From Musa acuminata AAA Group (Eukaryota; Streptophyta; Magnoliopsida; Zingiberales; Musaceae), in NCBI RefSeq assembly GCF_036884655.1, contig NC_088344.1, positions 33,728,501-33,792,500 of the forward strand: DNA of 64,000 nt, given 5' to 3'. A program made the translations under genes and the position numbers. Below the pieces are notes generated by a model. It did not search any database. It was not told where the DNA came from and saw only the letters and a program-made list of their open reading frames with translations. Each line of letters starts with the position of its first letter. The first letter of the stretch is position 1. This document shows, piece after piece, positions 11,738-23,219 of this stretch.

Positions 11738-14700
11738 ATGGAAGGTAAGCGCTCGCTCTCTCGCTCGGTCACTTCAGTTCTATTGTTCATTTGGAGGGGA
11801 AATTCTAGGTCTTTGTGAGATCCGCTGCTTTCTTGTGATCCTTTCATTTTCGAAGCCGGGAATGCAAATTTGTCGATTCGAGATGGGGTATAAGGGTTCA
11901 GATGAGTCTGAAGGTCACTGATTGCTGGGATCGGAAACTAGGGTTTGTTTGCCTCGGATGTAACTTTACCTTTGCGTCGTTCTTCGTAATCAAGATTCTT
12001 GACTCTATGGAATGGTGATCTCGGAATACATTACTTTCTCGTCTTTCTTCGTAACATGTGCCCTGACTAATCTCTTCTCTACTCGATCCATTCTCAGGCC
12101 TAACAAGAACCCTTACATCAAGAAAGCACACAAGTAGCTACGGAAGCTCTCCACAAGTACATCATAAAGAAGCCAGAATCAATAATACGAATCAGAAAGA
12201 CTGTGTTAAGAAAATTTAGTTGTTATAAAATCAACATGGGAGACCAAGATATCATTACTTAATTTCTAAGTGATACTTGATCTTGATTTTTACATCTCAG
12301 AACTTGATCACCATTGTAGTGGTGTAGAGAGCTCATAAGTGGAGGGAAGAACATGGTGAACAATGTTGGAGAGGAGGACAAGGAATTGAGAACCAAGTGG
12401 TGGACTATGGTGGAGAATAATTAGAAGAGTGGGAGGTGCAATTAAGGAGTAGATGTGGGGCAGTAGGTGAGATTTGGCTGCAAGGGTTAAGCTTTAGGAA
12501 TGGTGTAGGCGTAGAAGGGGCTTGTGTTATGGGATCAATGGGAATATAGTAGGGTTTGAAATGTTTGATGTATTTGGGCACAAAATTTTAATTTATATTT
12601 TTCCTATTTTTGAAAGTCAACTCATAAATACATTTAAATAAAATTCTTGAGAACCATATTTTTGTTTTTTCAAAGAAGCTTGCATGGCGGTTTGGAAGTG
12701 TCTCTGGCGGCATAGTGGGGAGCGCATCCCTTGAAGAAAGAAAAGTCAATGTAAGAAAGATAAAGTCTTTTGTAAGAAAGAGAAGTTGAATGTAAGAAAA
12801 ATAAGTCTTTTGAATCAGCAGTTCCTGTCCCAATACAGAAAAATCATTTTATTCAGATCTGTAATGGATTGACAAGAGTCTCCCACTTCCAAAATTAACA
12901 GTAGCAGAAAGTGTTTTTTTGCCTTTTAAGATTTTTAAATAGTATTGCTCGAATGAAAACTTCCCAATTTGATTGCATGTCATGGAGGGACATCTTGGTT
13001 GTCCCTTGTAGTGTTCATAGAAAACAATTTGATTCCCAAGGATGGATGAACTCCCATCACTCTTTTAAATGCTTTCTAGGTTGGAATTATGTCAATTGAG
13101 AATCGTATCCAGAATTATAACTATCAAAATTATAGGAAATGGATTTATTTCAACTTTTGTACTTACCAAACACTAATGACCTTATATAATGATTATACAA
13201 GAAAATGATAAGCCCTTACATTTGTGCTGACCAAGAACTATGATTTTTATTGAATAAATAAAAAAAACTTTAATGTTGTTTTTACCTAACATGTTTTTAA
13301 ATTTCTGTTCATGAACATGGTTACTGCCAACAAAATTTCTATGTGCGCAATGACATAAACATAATTTAATAATATTTTTATATTTTTTAGGAAAACATAA
13401 ACAATGTCAAATGTGTCCTTAGTGTATGTATTTAAATTGATATATAAGTTAAATTGGGTTGCTCGGGTTGCGCACGCAACCTGATCCCTGCACAAATTTA
13501 GTTGGTTTGTTAATATCTTGACTTCAACTGACTACCCCATGAAATTATATTCAAACTCTACTAAAAGTTAGGTTGGCCTAGGGTTGAACTGGAGTTGGCC
13601 AATAGGAGCTGCACCTGTACTTTCGGTTGTAGAACACATTGTACATGGGTTATCTTTGACAAATTTACATGGATCTCCTTTATAACAAATTTATAATAGA
13701 ATTTCATTACACGGGCTTGAAAATCTTGCTGTGGAAGGACTTAAATTTGAAGGTATTATGCCTGTATCAGTCCATCGATGGTGCTTCCCTGCTTCTTTTC
13801 AAAGATCTCATTGAAACTAACATGATAGTAGGGAATTTTGAGGCAAAAGTCTCCGTTGCCCCTCCCTCTGTTCTCGCAGAAGGGTGACTCAACTGTTTGA
13901 TTGTTCCTTTCAAAGAAGATCTCTGATAAAATGGAGGTGATTTTTGAATGGCCGAAATAATCAAAGCAGTGAGGTGAGTCTTCCCCCCTCCCTTCCTCTA
14001 TAGTTTGCAGTACCCATCTGAGGCCAATTTTGATGGCTTCCTTCCTGGTCAAGAGGGGTAGTCTATGGCAATCGGTTAACTATGTAGACTGAACTGATAG
14101 GATGTTTAAGTGATTAAATCAGTTTAAGTTTGATTTGTAACTCTGCCAATCCCAACTTTCCTGTTTGTTTGGTGATTTTGGTTCATGATCATGAACACCC
14201 CTACATCTATTGAGTGCTAAATTTTAATAGTGTATTCTTGTTGATAGGTGCTAGTTTAGTTAATATAAAGAGGCTGGCTTGTTTTCACCTTTTTGTAGAC
14301 TTTATCTTAATGTATAAAAAGTTAGAAGAACTAGAGTCATGGCTTAAGTTAACTTTCATTCACTGTTTAATATATCTCATATTGTTATTATTCCTTTCAG
14401 GAAATTTTCATGCAGTTTCCTTTCTACTGTAGCATTTAAAATGAGAGGCTTTTTACTGTCTATCTACATTTTGCTCTTACAAGCTAATAAGACTGTGTGC
14501 ACTGCTATCTATCTACATTTTACTCTAGTAATTCATTGGCAATTGGTTTGCATTCCCCCTCTTTACATGAATGAAAAGACTTATAGATGTACCCTCTTAC
14601 AATGATTGATTTTGTTGTAGCATATTTCCTTTACTGTTCTTTTGCTTTTAACAAAAGGCAAGAATCAAGTAAATATGCTAGATTTGACTGCCATTAGTTT

Positions 14701-17700
14701 CTCTAGTGATTTTGGACGATAAGTATTGCTAAGATTAGGATATTGAGATGGATATAGGGTTTACCAAGAAAAAAATAGAATAAAAATGTAGCCCTTATAG
14801 AAATAAGTAAAGATAAACCATTTAGGACAGAAGGAACATGGTTCAAGAAAAAAGATATGTTAAACGAGATCAGTTGACTAAGATTAGCTGTGTGAGAAGA
14901 AGTAGAGGCAGGCCCAATGAGTGAGGCTCATGATGACGTTGGGTCTGGGGAGGATTAAGATGTGTAGTCTTAATGCCAAGCAAGATTTTTCTCATGACTC
15001 GATTCTTGGTCATCCATTTTAAAAAGGTTTATCCTTGTCAGTTTGTCAAGGCTCACCCTCACCTTACTATAAACAATAATAGGAGATCAGACTTGTCCTA
15101 GTTGGACTAGTGATATTATTCTAAACAAACTTAAGTGGTGGGAGAAGATCCATGTTGCCGTTACCAAATAGTTGGGAAATTACTGCTTTTATTTAGGTGA
15201 TTTGTTTGAGCAGAGCAAATTTGTTTGTTGTCTGGCTGGTCTCCTCAGTCGTCACCTCAAACCATTTTCTTCTATTTCTATAACATGAAAATACCAATCA
15301 GTGTTTGTTTCAACCAAATCGGCCCCTATCTGATTGGATTTGAATCCTTCCTAGTCCTTGATCATATATAGCTTCTAGGAAATGGAGTTGCATTATGAGA
15401 TTGAGCCAAATTTCAGATTCAATTTTAATCTAAGTTCATACGTGTAAACTTTGAAGAGGTTTAAATATGATGATGATTCCAAAGTTTCTTAACCTAATGT
15501 GTTATTGATATATTTCAGTTATTGTACTTAAACAAGGTTCCTCATTAGACATTGTCTGAGCATGGACAATATGAGAGCTATATTTTTCTAGGCAATGAGA
15601 TTCCTTATTTTATGTTAAAAGATTGATATTTTTTTGTTAACCATTCTGAAACAAGGATTCTAATTGGACATTATTTAATAATTTTGATATGAGTAGTGAT
15701 TTCAATAGGCGTTCAGGTGCTCGCCTAGGCGCTCGGGCGAGGCGAGGCCCGAGCGCCTCGATTTATTTCTAGGCAGCGCACTTCAAAGAGGCGTCGCTTG
15801 GGCGCTCACCCGAGCCCAGGCGCCGGGCGCTTCGGGCGAGCGCCCGGGTTAAACCAAGCGACCGAACTAGCGTTTTAGGTCTGGTTCAGTCTCTGGTGCT
15901 TTAGTTGGTTCAATCGAACCAACAAAAGGACTGATATCAACCTTCCTCTCGTAACTTCCCAACCCTAACCCTGCTCGTCGCTGCCGCTATCGCCGCTATC
16001 GCTACTCGCTGCTATCGCTGCCACTATCGTCGCTCCCGCTATTGCTGCCGCTGCTACTATCACCGGTCGTCGCTCCCGCTGCTCGCTTCTCGTTGCTACC
16101 GTTGTTGCTGTCACTGTCGTCGCTCGCCACTCCTGCTCCCGTTGTCACTTCTCGCTGCAACCGCTGCTGCTGCCGCTGCCACTATCGCCGCTCGCCTCTC
16201 CCGCTCCCGCTTCCATCGCCGTTGCTCACGGTTACCTCTTCTCACATCGAATCGATAGTATATTGTTAACAGTTTATTGATAGTATACTGTTAACTGTAT
16301 ACTAGTAACAATAGTTTTTTATTTATTAGATTAATAATATATTATTTTGATTTTAATACTGCTAATTTTTATTTATTTGAAATTATTGTTATTGTTTTGA
16401 ATTTTGAGATTTTTTTGTTAATGTGATATTGTGATTTTGTAAGATTTTTTAAATTTAATATCATATTTTTATTTAAATAATTATATTTATTAATTATATT
16501 ATATATTTTTATATTTTAGCGCATTGTTTCGCTCGGGCGAGCGCCTAGCGCCTCGGGCATTTTTGGACCTTGGCGCCTAGCGCTTTTTAAATCACTGAAT
16601 ATGAGAGCTAAGCATTCATTATTTTTACGGGAGAAGTTGAACCTTTCGATGGCTGATATATTTCCTGCATCTGTTAGCTTATAAAAGAAGGCTGCTTTGA
16701 CGAGCCTTGATATAACGGTAAGGTTGCTCCTTTGCAAACTGGAAGACCAGGGTTCGGGTCATGGAAACAACCTTTTTAAATATTTAAAGGGAAGGTTATG
16801 TATATTGATCCTTCCCAGTCCCCGCATTGGCGGGAGCCTCATAGTGGGTATGCCCTATCTATTAGCTTACAAAAGAGTGTTTCCTGTAAGACAACTCATC
16901 ATTGCTGATCTTATCTTTCTATGTACTTAGCATATATCCCTGTCAGTAATATGATGCTTGTTTCGACACCTTGTTGGACTGGTATGATACTTGTATGCCT
17001 GAGAGGTATAGCAGGTGTTGGACTGGTATGATACTTGTATACTGAGAGGTATAGCAGCTTGTATTGTCTGGTATTACGTAAGTAAATAATGAATGGCAAT
17101 ATTGTTTGGTACTGATTTTTGCTTGGATGCCGAGTCCGTTTAGTATTTGGAATTTTGTTTGAAGCTTCCATAACTAAGTGGTTATTTTTGAGTGGATGAT
17201 TTTTTGCTTCAATTTCTTGACTGCTTGACAATTGAGAAGTAGGTAAGAAGGAAAACAATGACTTTAGCTTGGACCAGAAGTTCTTTTTTCTCCAAACGAT
17301 GCTAGTCTACATTTATCTACTAATAGACATGTGAAATGAAAGTGAATGATACGAGATCAAATGTCTGTTGAATTACCAAAAGTGTGCTTGAGTGATTGCC
17401 ATTGGGATATATAGAGATATCAGCCATGATATTTCCCATGGTCACTAACTAGGCTTTCTGACAATAGAAAAATGAAACAATAAGTAAGGTTTCCTCAAGG
17501 TAACTTTTTTCATGTATACAATTTGAAGGTTATGGTTTTAAAATTTGTTTTAGGACATGTCAAGAAAAAACCAAGAAACATAAAGAGAGTTTTGGTGTTA
17601 GAGAGCTATATTTGGCAGACTTGAGTTGAACATGGAGGACAAAGGATGAGCAAATAATTTGCTTGTGTAGAAGGAAATAAGTTGTTCTTTGGTTAGCAAC

Positions 17701-20700
17701 ATCTCTTCATGTAAAAGGACAGAGAAATTATTGAAGCACAAAAACATTTCTTCTCTGAACTTTTGTCTTTTCCTTTTTTCTTCTCCTCTTAGTATTTAAT
17801 ATATGAAATGCACATAGTTATATGCTGGAGATATGTTGGAACTCTCTATTTTGATTATTAGTCTGTCTATGCATTTTTTTGTCTTTTTTGCTTCACAAAT
17901 GTTCTTTGTTAAAGAGGCTGTTATCAGATTGAAACTCTTTAAACGTGAAATGTGCCTTTGTTTGATCTCTTGTGGCTTGATATTGAATGGTCCTCTCTTT
18001 TGTTTGGATGGGAGCATATATTCTCCGTTCTTTCTGTGCTCCTAATTTTCTTATGAGCCCCTATTTGTCAGACCTTACTGGTTTCCATTACTTGTGGACC
18101 ATTCCATTCTTTTTCACATGGATCTTGTCCCTTTTGTGAGTTTATATCAATGTTTAAAATCTCAGTCCGTACGTTATCATTTGGTGGCTGGAACCAATGT
18201 GCCTACACATGGTATTGGTTGCTACCGTCAAGACCGAAGAGAAAAACAGAGAGAAGAGGAGAGGAAGAGAAGCGGAAGAGGAGGATTGATGGAGGGGGAA
18301 GGGAGTAGCATAGAAGGCAGATGAGAAGGAGGAGAAGGCGAAAGAGAAGGTGGAGGAGGCAGAGGAGGAAGTGATGACACTTACAAAGAAGTGATGACTG
18401 CAGACAGTGATGTAGCAGGTTAGATGAGGTAGCAGCGGTGAGGCAGTGGGGTGTATAAGGAGGCGGAGTGGAAAGAGGGATCATGTGAAAAAAAGAAAGA
18501 AAAGGAGAGAGAGAAAGAAAAAGGATATCAAAAGATGTCAGAAAAAGTAAAGAATGATGGAGGTTGCTTCAGTATCCTTGGTTTTAACCATTAAAACCAG
18601 GTAGTATGCCCAGTAATGTAACTGCATTGGGAGGTCAAGCTGCATAAAACTGAAACATGAGGAAAATCAATGGTCCACATGTGGGTTTGTGGTGAGACCA
18701 ATAAGTACCGGCCCGTACGATTCAGTATAAATGGTTTTTAAAACCCTGATTTATATATTACCATGCAGTTGGATACCTGGTCCAAAGAGTTTTATTTGTA
18801 TAGAAGATTCATTAATGCATGTAGTGGATTCCAAATACGTTTGTGTTAATGTTTGTTTACCACCCTAATTAAGGTGGACTAAATAGTGAGGCCCTTTTGT
18901 GTAGACGCATGTCTGTTTAGTTCTAGAGCAAGAAATGATACTTTCTATGGTTAAGTTGTACACTGTGAAATGATTATTGTTAGTGGTACGAGGAGTACGA
19001 GGAGAGGCAATGTAAGATATAAAAAAACTATAAATGAAGATTTAAGTACTTATAATTTAACTAAACATATGATTTTTTACCGATTTCAGGGCAGCAAAAG
19101 ATCCACGTAGTCGATTCCAAATAGTTGGGACTTACAGCTTTGTTGTTGTTAATGTTGTTGTCTATGATTGTACATTATTATAATAATAATGAGTGCAAAG
19201 TTGAATTCTCGATTCATTATGGTAGGCTGTTTATGTCAATTTTCTTGAACTCTAGTGTATTAATAAATTTTCTTCTAACATGATTGTGATAGTCTGGATA
19301 GCGTTATATGTTATAACGTGCTGTCATTATTTATAATTTACTGTTCTTCTAGAAGCCATTTCTATTGGTTCTTGGAAATGCTAGTTTTGCTTTTTCATTT
19401 TAGATTTTATGCATTTCCTAACAGTGTGTAGCTGTCAGGTGGGTCCCCAGACCGGAATTCAGTTGGGTCTGGTCCAAAAAGATCTAGTGTGTCATCAAGG
19501 GGTCGTTCAAGGGGTTCGTCATCTTCCAGTTGCAAGGATTTTCTTCGGAAGTTTGTGGATAGTGAGATTCTGACAGCAAACCTTGAAGACTGGCTTTCAG
19601 GAATATCTGAGGAATCAGAATTCAGGAAGCCTACCTTAGATGTTCCCTTCGAACTTACAGAAATCCAGAATTTTGATTATGCACTGGAAGGTGTTTCTTT
19701 TCAGCAGTTGATACGGATGCCCAATTCTCTTTATGAATCGACATCTGATGCTGTTGAAGCGACTGCCCATCTTGCTATTGAGGATTTTCTACATGCTAGT
19801 GTGAAGGGATTGTGGGAGACCTTTTGGGGTCATGATGAACCTGTGCCTTTGTCAGTAGCCTGTATACACAGCACAAGTTCGAAATTTTATCCCGCTGAAA
19901 AGGCTATTGCCAGAGGAAAGCTTGAAGGTATTTGTGCAACTGCCATATTACTGAAAAATAGTAGGGACTTACGTGGGAAATGGGATCAGATTGTTGAATT
20001 AGCTTTGCTGAGGCCTGATGTTGGGATTTCAATGCAGAATGATCAGCGGCCTTCTCCATCTGTCCTTGGGGAAGCACTTTTCTTTGCTCTCCGTGTGTTG
20101 TTAGCTAGAAGCCTTAGCAAATCAAGTAATGTGCTCCGTAATTCAAACTGTGTATTTGTTCTCCTTGTTGATTCACAATATGGTGGTGTAGTAAAAGTTG
20201 AAGGTGATGTTGGTAAGTTAAATTTTGATGGTAATGATGTCTATGAATGTGCAGCCAAATGGATCAAGAAACATGCCAAAGTTACAGTTTCTACGATTGA
20301 CCGAATCTGGAACAAGCTTGGGAATGCCAATTGGGGTGACATTGGAACTCTACAGGTGCTTCTTGCAACCTTCCATTGTATGGTCCAGTTTTCTGGAATG
20401 CCGAAATATCTACTCGAGGATTTGGCTACAGGACATAGTTCTCGTCTCCAGAATCGGAGAACTGAAAGGCAGTTAGTAGATGCACACATTAATGGTATTG
20501 GTTTGTTCCGTTTCCAGCAACAAAGTCATTCACCTGAAATTGTTGAAGTCCAGGATGAATCCGTAAAGATTGATTCTAGAGAGACTGTAAAGCTAGAGAA
20601 AGGTTCGGCTTTATGGATGGAAGAATTAGACTATCAAACGGGATTTGTGATTGATGAAGTCATAACTGATGGTGATATTCAAAGTTATATTGTCACTCCA

Positions 20701-21549
20701 ATAGAAGAATCAAATCAACCAGGAAAGAAGCTTATGATGTATGTTGGATCTGTTCCTTCTCATTTGGAATCAGCATGGGAGGATATGGATCTGTGGTACC
20801 AGGTTCAGAGGCAGAACAAGGTATTGAATCTAATGAAGCAAAGAGGTTTGTCCAGCAAGTATCTTCCCCAGATGGTTGCATCTGGACTAATGGTTCACCC
20901 TGGCAAGTGCAACAAACCAGCTTCTGGTAGAACTTGTGGTCATCCTTGGTGTGGTACCCCAATCCTGGTGACATCTCCTGCGGGTGAGACTGTTTCTAAT
21001 ATGAGGAGAAATGGTTTATTTGGTCCCGAGGAAGCTCTCAGATGTTGTCATGACTGCTTATCTGCTCTTGCAATTGCATCTTCTGCTGGAATAAGGCATG
21101 GTGATATCCGTCCAGAGAATGTTATCCTTGTAAGCAATGATGGGAAGCATCCGTCTTTTGTCCTAATTGGGTGGGGTCATGCCGTTCTTGAAGAAAGGGA
21201 TCGCCCATCAATGAATCTTTTCTTTTCTTCAACATATGCCCTACAGGAAGGTAAGCTGTGTGCTGCGTCAGATGCAGAAAGTCTGATCTACTTGCTGTAC
21301 TACTCATGTGGTGGAGAATTCCCTGAACTGGATTCAGTTGAAGTGGCTCTTCAATGGAGAGAAATGTCTTTATCGAAAAGGGTCATACAGCAGAAGCTGG
21401 GGGATATCTCAGCTGTGCTGAAAGCCTTTGCTGATTATGTTGATACGTTATGTAGAACTCCTTATCCTATAGATTATGATATATGGTTGAGAAGATTGAG
21501 AAGAACCATTAATGAAGATCATGGAAAGGAAATTGATGCTTCAAACTAG
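11738..21549 (+). CDS. Plant-conserved kinase-fold protein (probable pseudokinase)
   Basis: Two coding exons: 11,738-11,744 (ATGGAAG, donor GTAAGC) and 19,439-21,549 (acceptor TCAG). Joined in phase 1 they give MEGGSPDR at the N-terminus and 705 residues in all. The tiny first exon is supported by the in-frame join and by the MEGGSP start I recall for plant relatives annotated as protein kinase superfamily proteins. A Ser/Arg-rich N-terminus (about residues 12-32) precedes an alpha-helical region. A Cys/His cluster (C-x8-C-x-H-x2-C in GRTCGHPWC) comes before the kinase-like C-lobe. The catalytic-loop equivalent is HGDIRPENV at about residue 556, with its Asp kept. The DFG position reads IGWG near residue 580, so metal binding is probably lost and a pseudokinase is likely. 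No signal peptide is seen. Substrate and role are unknown. Confidence 0.85.
14911..15055 (-). mobile_element. Degenerate tRNA-derived SINE (Au-like), antisense copy
   Basis: Read on the minus strand, the order of blocks matches the sense SINE at 16,689-16,861: a GAGCCTTGACAAACTG start, a B-box-like stretch (CGAGTCATGAG), a CCTCCCCAGACC block and a GAGCCTCACTCATTGGGCC end. The copy is diverged and no target-site duplication could be read. The family match rests on block order and short motifs, not on a full alignment. Confidence 0.55.
15686..15693 (+). repeat. Left target-site duplication of the hAT-like element
   Basis: GATATGAG here and AATATGAG at 16,598-16,605 flank the element; 7 of 8 bases match. 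Eight-bp duplications are typical of hAT-superfamily insertions. Confidence 0.7.
15694..16597. mobile_element. hAT-like non-autonomous element, GGCGCTCGGGCG family, copy 1
   Basis: This 904-bp element has terminal inverted repeats: TAGTGATTTCAATAGGCG at the left, and CGCTTTTTAAATCACTG at the right (inverse CAGTGATTTAAAAAGCG). It shares its whole architecture with the copy at 43,920-44,755: GC-rich ends built of GGCGCTCGGGCGAGGCG motifs, an internal CCCAACCCTAACCCT, a GCTGCCGCT-rich tract, then an AT-rich 3' half. There is no transposase frame, so it would depend on an enzyme supplied elsewhere. hAT membership is inferred from the CA(G)-type ends and the 8-bp duplication. Confidence 0.82.
16674..16688 (+). 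repeat. Left target-site duplication of the SINE
   Basis: TTAGCTTATAAAAGA here matches TTAGCTTACAAAAGA at 16,862-16,876 at 14 of 15 bases. The pair brackets the SINE exactly. Confidence 0.9.
16689..16861 (+). mobile_element. tRNA-derived SINE (Au-like), sense copy
   Basis: The element is 173 bp and is flanked by a 15-bp direct repeat with one mismatch. A tRNA-like head contains GAGCCTTGATATAACGGT (A-box region) and GGTTCGGGTC at 16,751-16,760 (B-box). The body carries GTCCCCGCATTGGCGGGAGCC and ends GGGTATGCCC. The plant Au SINE family has the same block order (RNA polymerase III head, CCCCGC..GCGGGAGC body, GGGC..GCCC end), as I recall it. It is not a functional tRNA gene, because the acceptor and anticodon stems cannot be formed. 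Confidence 0.85.
18148..18748. mobile_element. hAT-like non-autonomous element, CARKGTTTTAAAA family
   Basis: The element is 601 bp. The left end is CAATGTTTAAAATCTCAG and the right end, inverted, is CAGGGTTTTAAAAACC; both then reach a CGTACG motif within about 35 bp. The flanks are GTTTATAT (18,140-18,147) and ATTTATAT (18,749-18,756), an 8-bp duplication with 7 matches. The interior holds a long purine-rich GAGGAGAAG tract that gives misleading open frames. No transposase is present. Confidence 0.78.
18986..19162 (+). mobile_element. 3' end of an RTE-clade LINE (degenerate)
   Basis: In one frame the sequence reads KKTINEDLSTYNLTKHM, which resembles the conserved C-terminal end of plant RTE-type reverse transcriptases. 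A diverged part and the usual GATTCCAAATAGTTGGGACT block follow, and it ends in a TTG-rich tail (TTGTTGTTGTTAATGTTGTTG). Only the last part of the element is present, as expected for a 5'-truncated insertion. Frame breaks show it is dead. Confidence 0.7.
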
Positions 21550-22250
21550 ATTTTTGTGGCGGCATGTGATTGGGTAGACTGCAAGAGTATTAGTGACATC
21601 ACCGTGGCACTGGATTAGGATTTCTCACCAACCACCGGCTACTGCAATCGGATGTCTTAAAATTGATGCTTGAGTCAGAGAGGACCGAGGTTCCAGAGTT
21701 TGGCCTCAAACTTGGTTTCTGCGGTTTGCTGCATGTTCTTCAGTGTTACTCAGTAGAAGTTTCTTGCTGTGGTTGCTATGGGAAGTTGTACGATGATAAG
21801 GTTCTTTTTATTTATCAAAGAAGTCTTGGGTTGTGCTGTTTTGTGGTTGCAGATGTTCCATCCTCAATTGGTGTCGGCAGCCCGTTCGTCACATATTTGC
21901 TTGAAATGTCTGATGTTGTCTCCCTCGTTGACCAAAGGCCAAAGTCATCAGATCAGTCTGCTCACTCTGGCCTATATGGTTGATGGAGGGTTCTCAAACT
22001 ACCTTCTGCACTTTCACGTTACTTTTATTTTATTTTTTGGTTTTTGTCATCCCCAGTGTGGTGTTTACATCAGTTTCTCCTGATTCATTGCATCAGCATA
22101 ATTTGTTCTTGAGATAGTGTATGGCTGCACTGATTTGTGGTTGGCCTGGGATGATTGTTTTGGACTTTGATCGAATGGTCGTCTCCAGTTTCAAGCACGT
22201 CTTCCTGTAAATGTATGTGAAGTTTAATTTCAATGAATAGTGACACTGTT
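21550..22250 (+). other. Probable 3' UTR of the kinase-like gene
   Basis: This follows the TAG stop at 21,547-21,549. Codon-like structure stops here, and AATGAATAG- and AATAAT-type sequences near 22,230 could serve as a polyadenylation signal. No other gene is seen up to 22,860. Confidence 0.45.
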
Positions 22251-22578
22251 TACCTGGATCAGCATGATGAAGCCTTTCTTTCTGTTTGTTACTGCTAAAC
22301 GACTGTTTTTTGTTTTACGGTGGTTTCTGTTGATGCTTGGACTAATCTGAGTCTGTAATTTTTGAATGTAAATTATGATGCGGAAGCTATTCGTTTCTGA
22401 TGGCCGGAGGAACTTTTTCTCTTGAGAAGTGCTGTTTTGCAAGTGTTCGTTTTTGCATGTTACACGAAGCAAATCTGCTCCTCCACGTGAATATTTTTAG
22501 TCAACCCTATTTGTGTGTCATCTCATCTAAAAATTATGTTTCAACGTGATTGGTATTGGTATTGGTATGGAGTTGTTT

Positions 22579-22621
<43 letters not shown>
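22579..22621. repeat. (TA)n microsatellite
   Basis: About 42 bp of perfect TA repeat between two genes. Confidence 0.95.
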
Positions 22622-22879
22622 CACCTGCAATTTAATAATTATACCAAAAGGTTAAATTGGAGGGGCAAATACAGAATGTACGCTTGTAATCAACTAATGA
22701 AATTTAACCATTTAGAGTTTCAATATTATTGCTGCTAATGGTGAACTGATGAAGATAAACTATAACGACATCCACGTATACCGTTTGATTTGGGCAGGTA
22801 TATATACATATTAGTTATGCTAAATTTACGTGTAATTTTGCCTTTGGATTCGGGTCTAAGTAGTGACCTACCAACATAA

Positions 22880-23219
22880 GACTGAGCCCCGCGATCCCCC
22901 GGTTAGGTTCTGATAGCTCGCCGGCCATTCCTCTTAGCTCGACGCTCCTCAGCTGCTTGAGCCGCCCCCATCCCCGCCTAGCGCTTTGGTCCCGCGACCG
23001 CAGAGACGTCCGAGAGCCCTGTGTCGGTTGAGAAGAGAAACACTTGTGTGATCCGATTTCCTTCTTGGGGTTTACGTAGGAGGGATACGGATCGTAACCC
23101 TAGCTCGTCGATCATTGTTCCTCCGCGCTTCTCCTTTTCTTCCTCCCTATTTGTTCCACCGCCTCCTCGCTCGTTTTCTTTCGCCCTCCTGGGAACCACC
23201 CCATCTTTGGAAACAAAAG
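22880..23219 (+). promoter_or_regulatory. Probable promoter and non-coding first exon of the FMC1-like gene
   Basis: GC-rich and then CT-rich sequence ends at a good donor, AAAAG|GTCAGT (GT at 23,220). The next in-line acceptor is CTTCAG at 24,676, just before the FMC1-like ATG. I infer a 5' UTR intron of about 1.46 kb (23,220-24,676). The start of transcription is not determined. Confidence 0.5.

Larger units (their letters stand above)
11745..19438 (+). other. 7.7-kb intron 1 of the kinase-like gene
   Basis: It is bounded by GTAAGC at 11,745 and TGTCAG at 19,438. It hosts an antisense Au-like SINE (14,911-15,055), a hAT-like element (15,694-16,597), a sense SINE (16,689-16,861), a second hAT-like element (18,148-18,748) and an RTE LINE tail (18,986-19,162). 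The 11.8-14.9 kb part is AT-rich with no recognisable coding sequence. Confidence 0.85.

Noticed and set aside
16697..16930. Possible tRNA gene or small protein
   Set aside because: A and B boxes are present but no cloverleaf can be drawn; the 15-bp target duplication and the 3' body identify a SINE.
18203..18484. Leu/Pro-rich minus-strand frame
   Set aside because: It is the complement of the purine-rich tract inside a hAT-like element.
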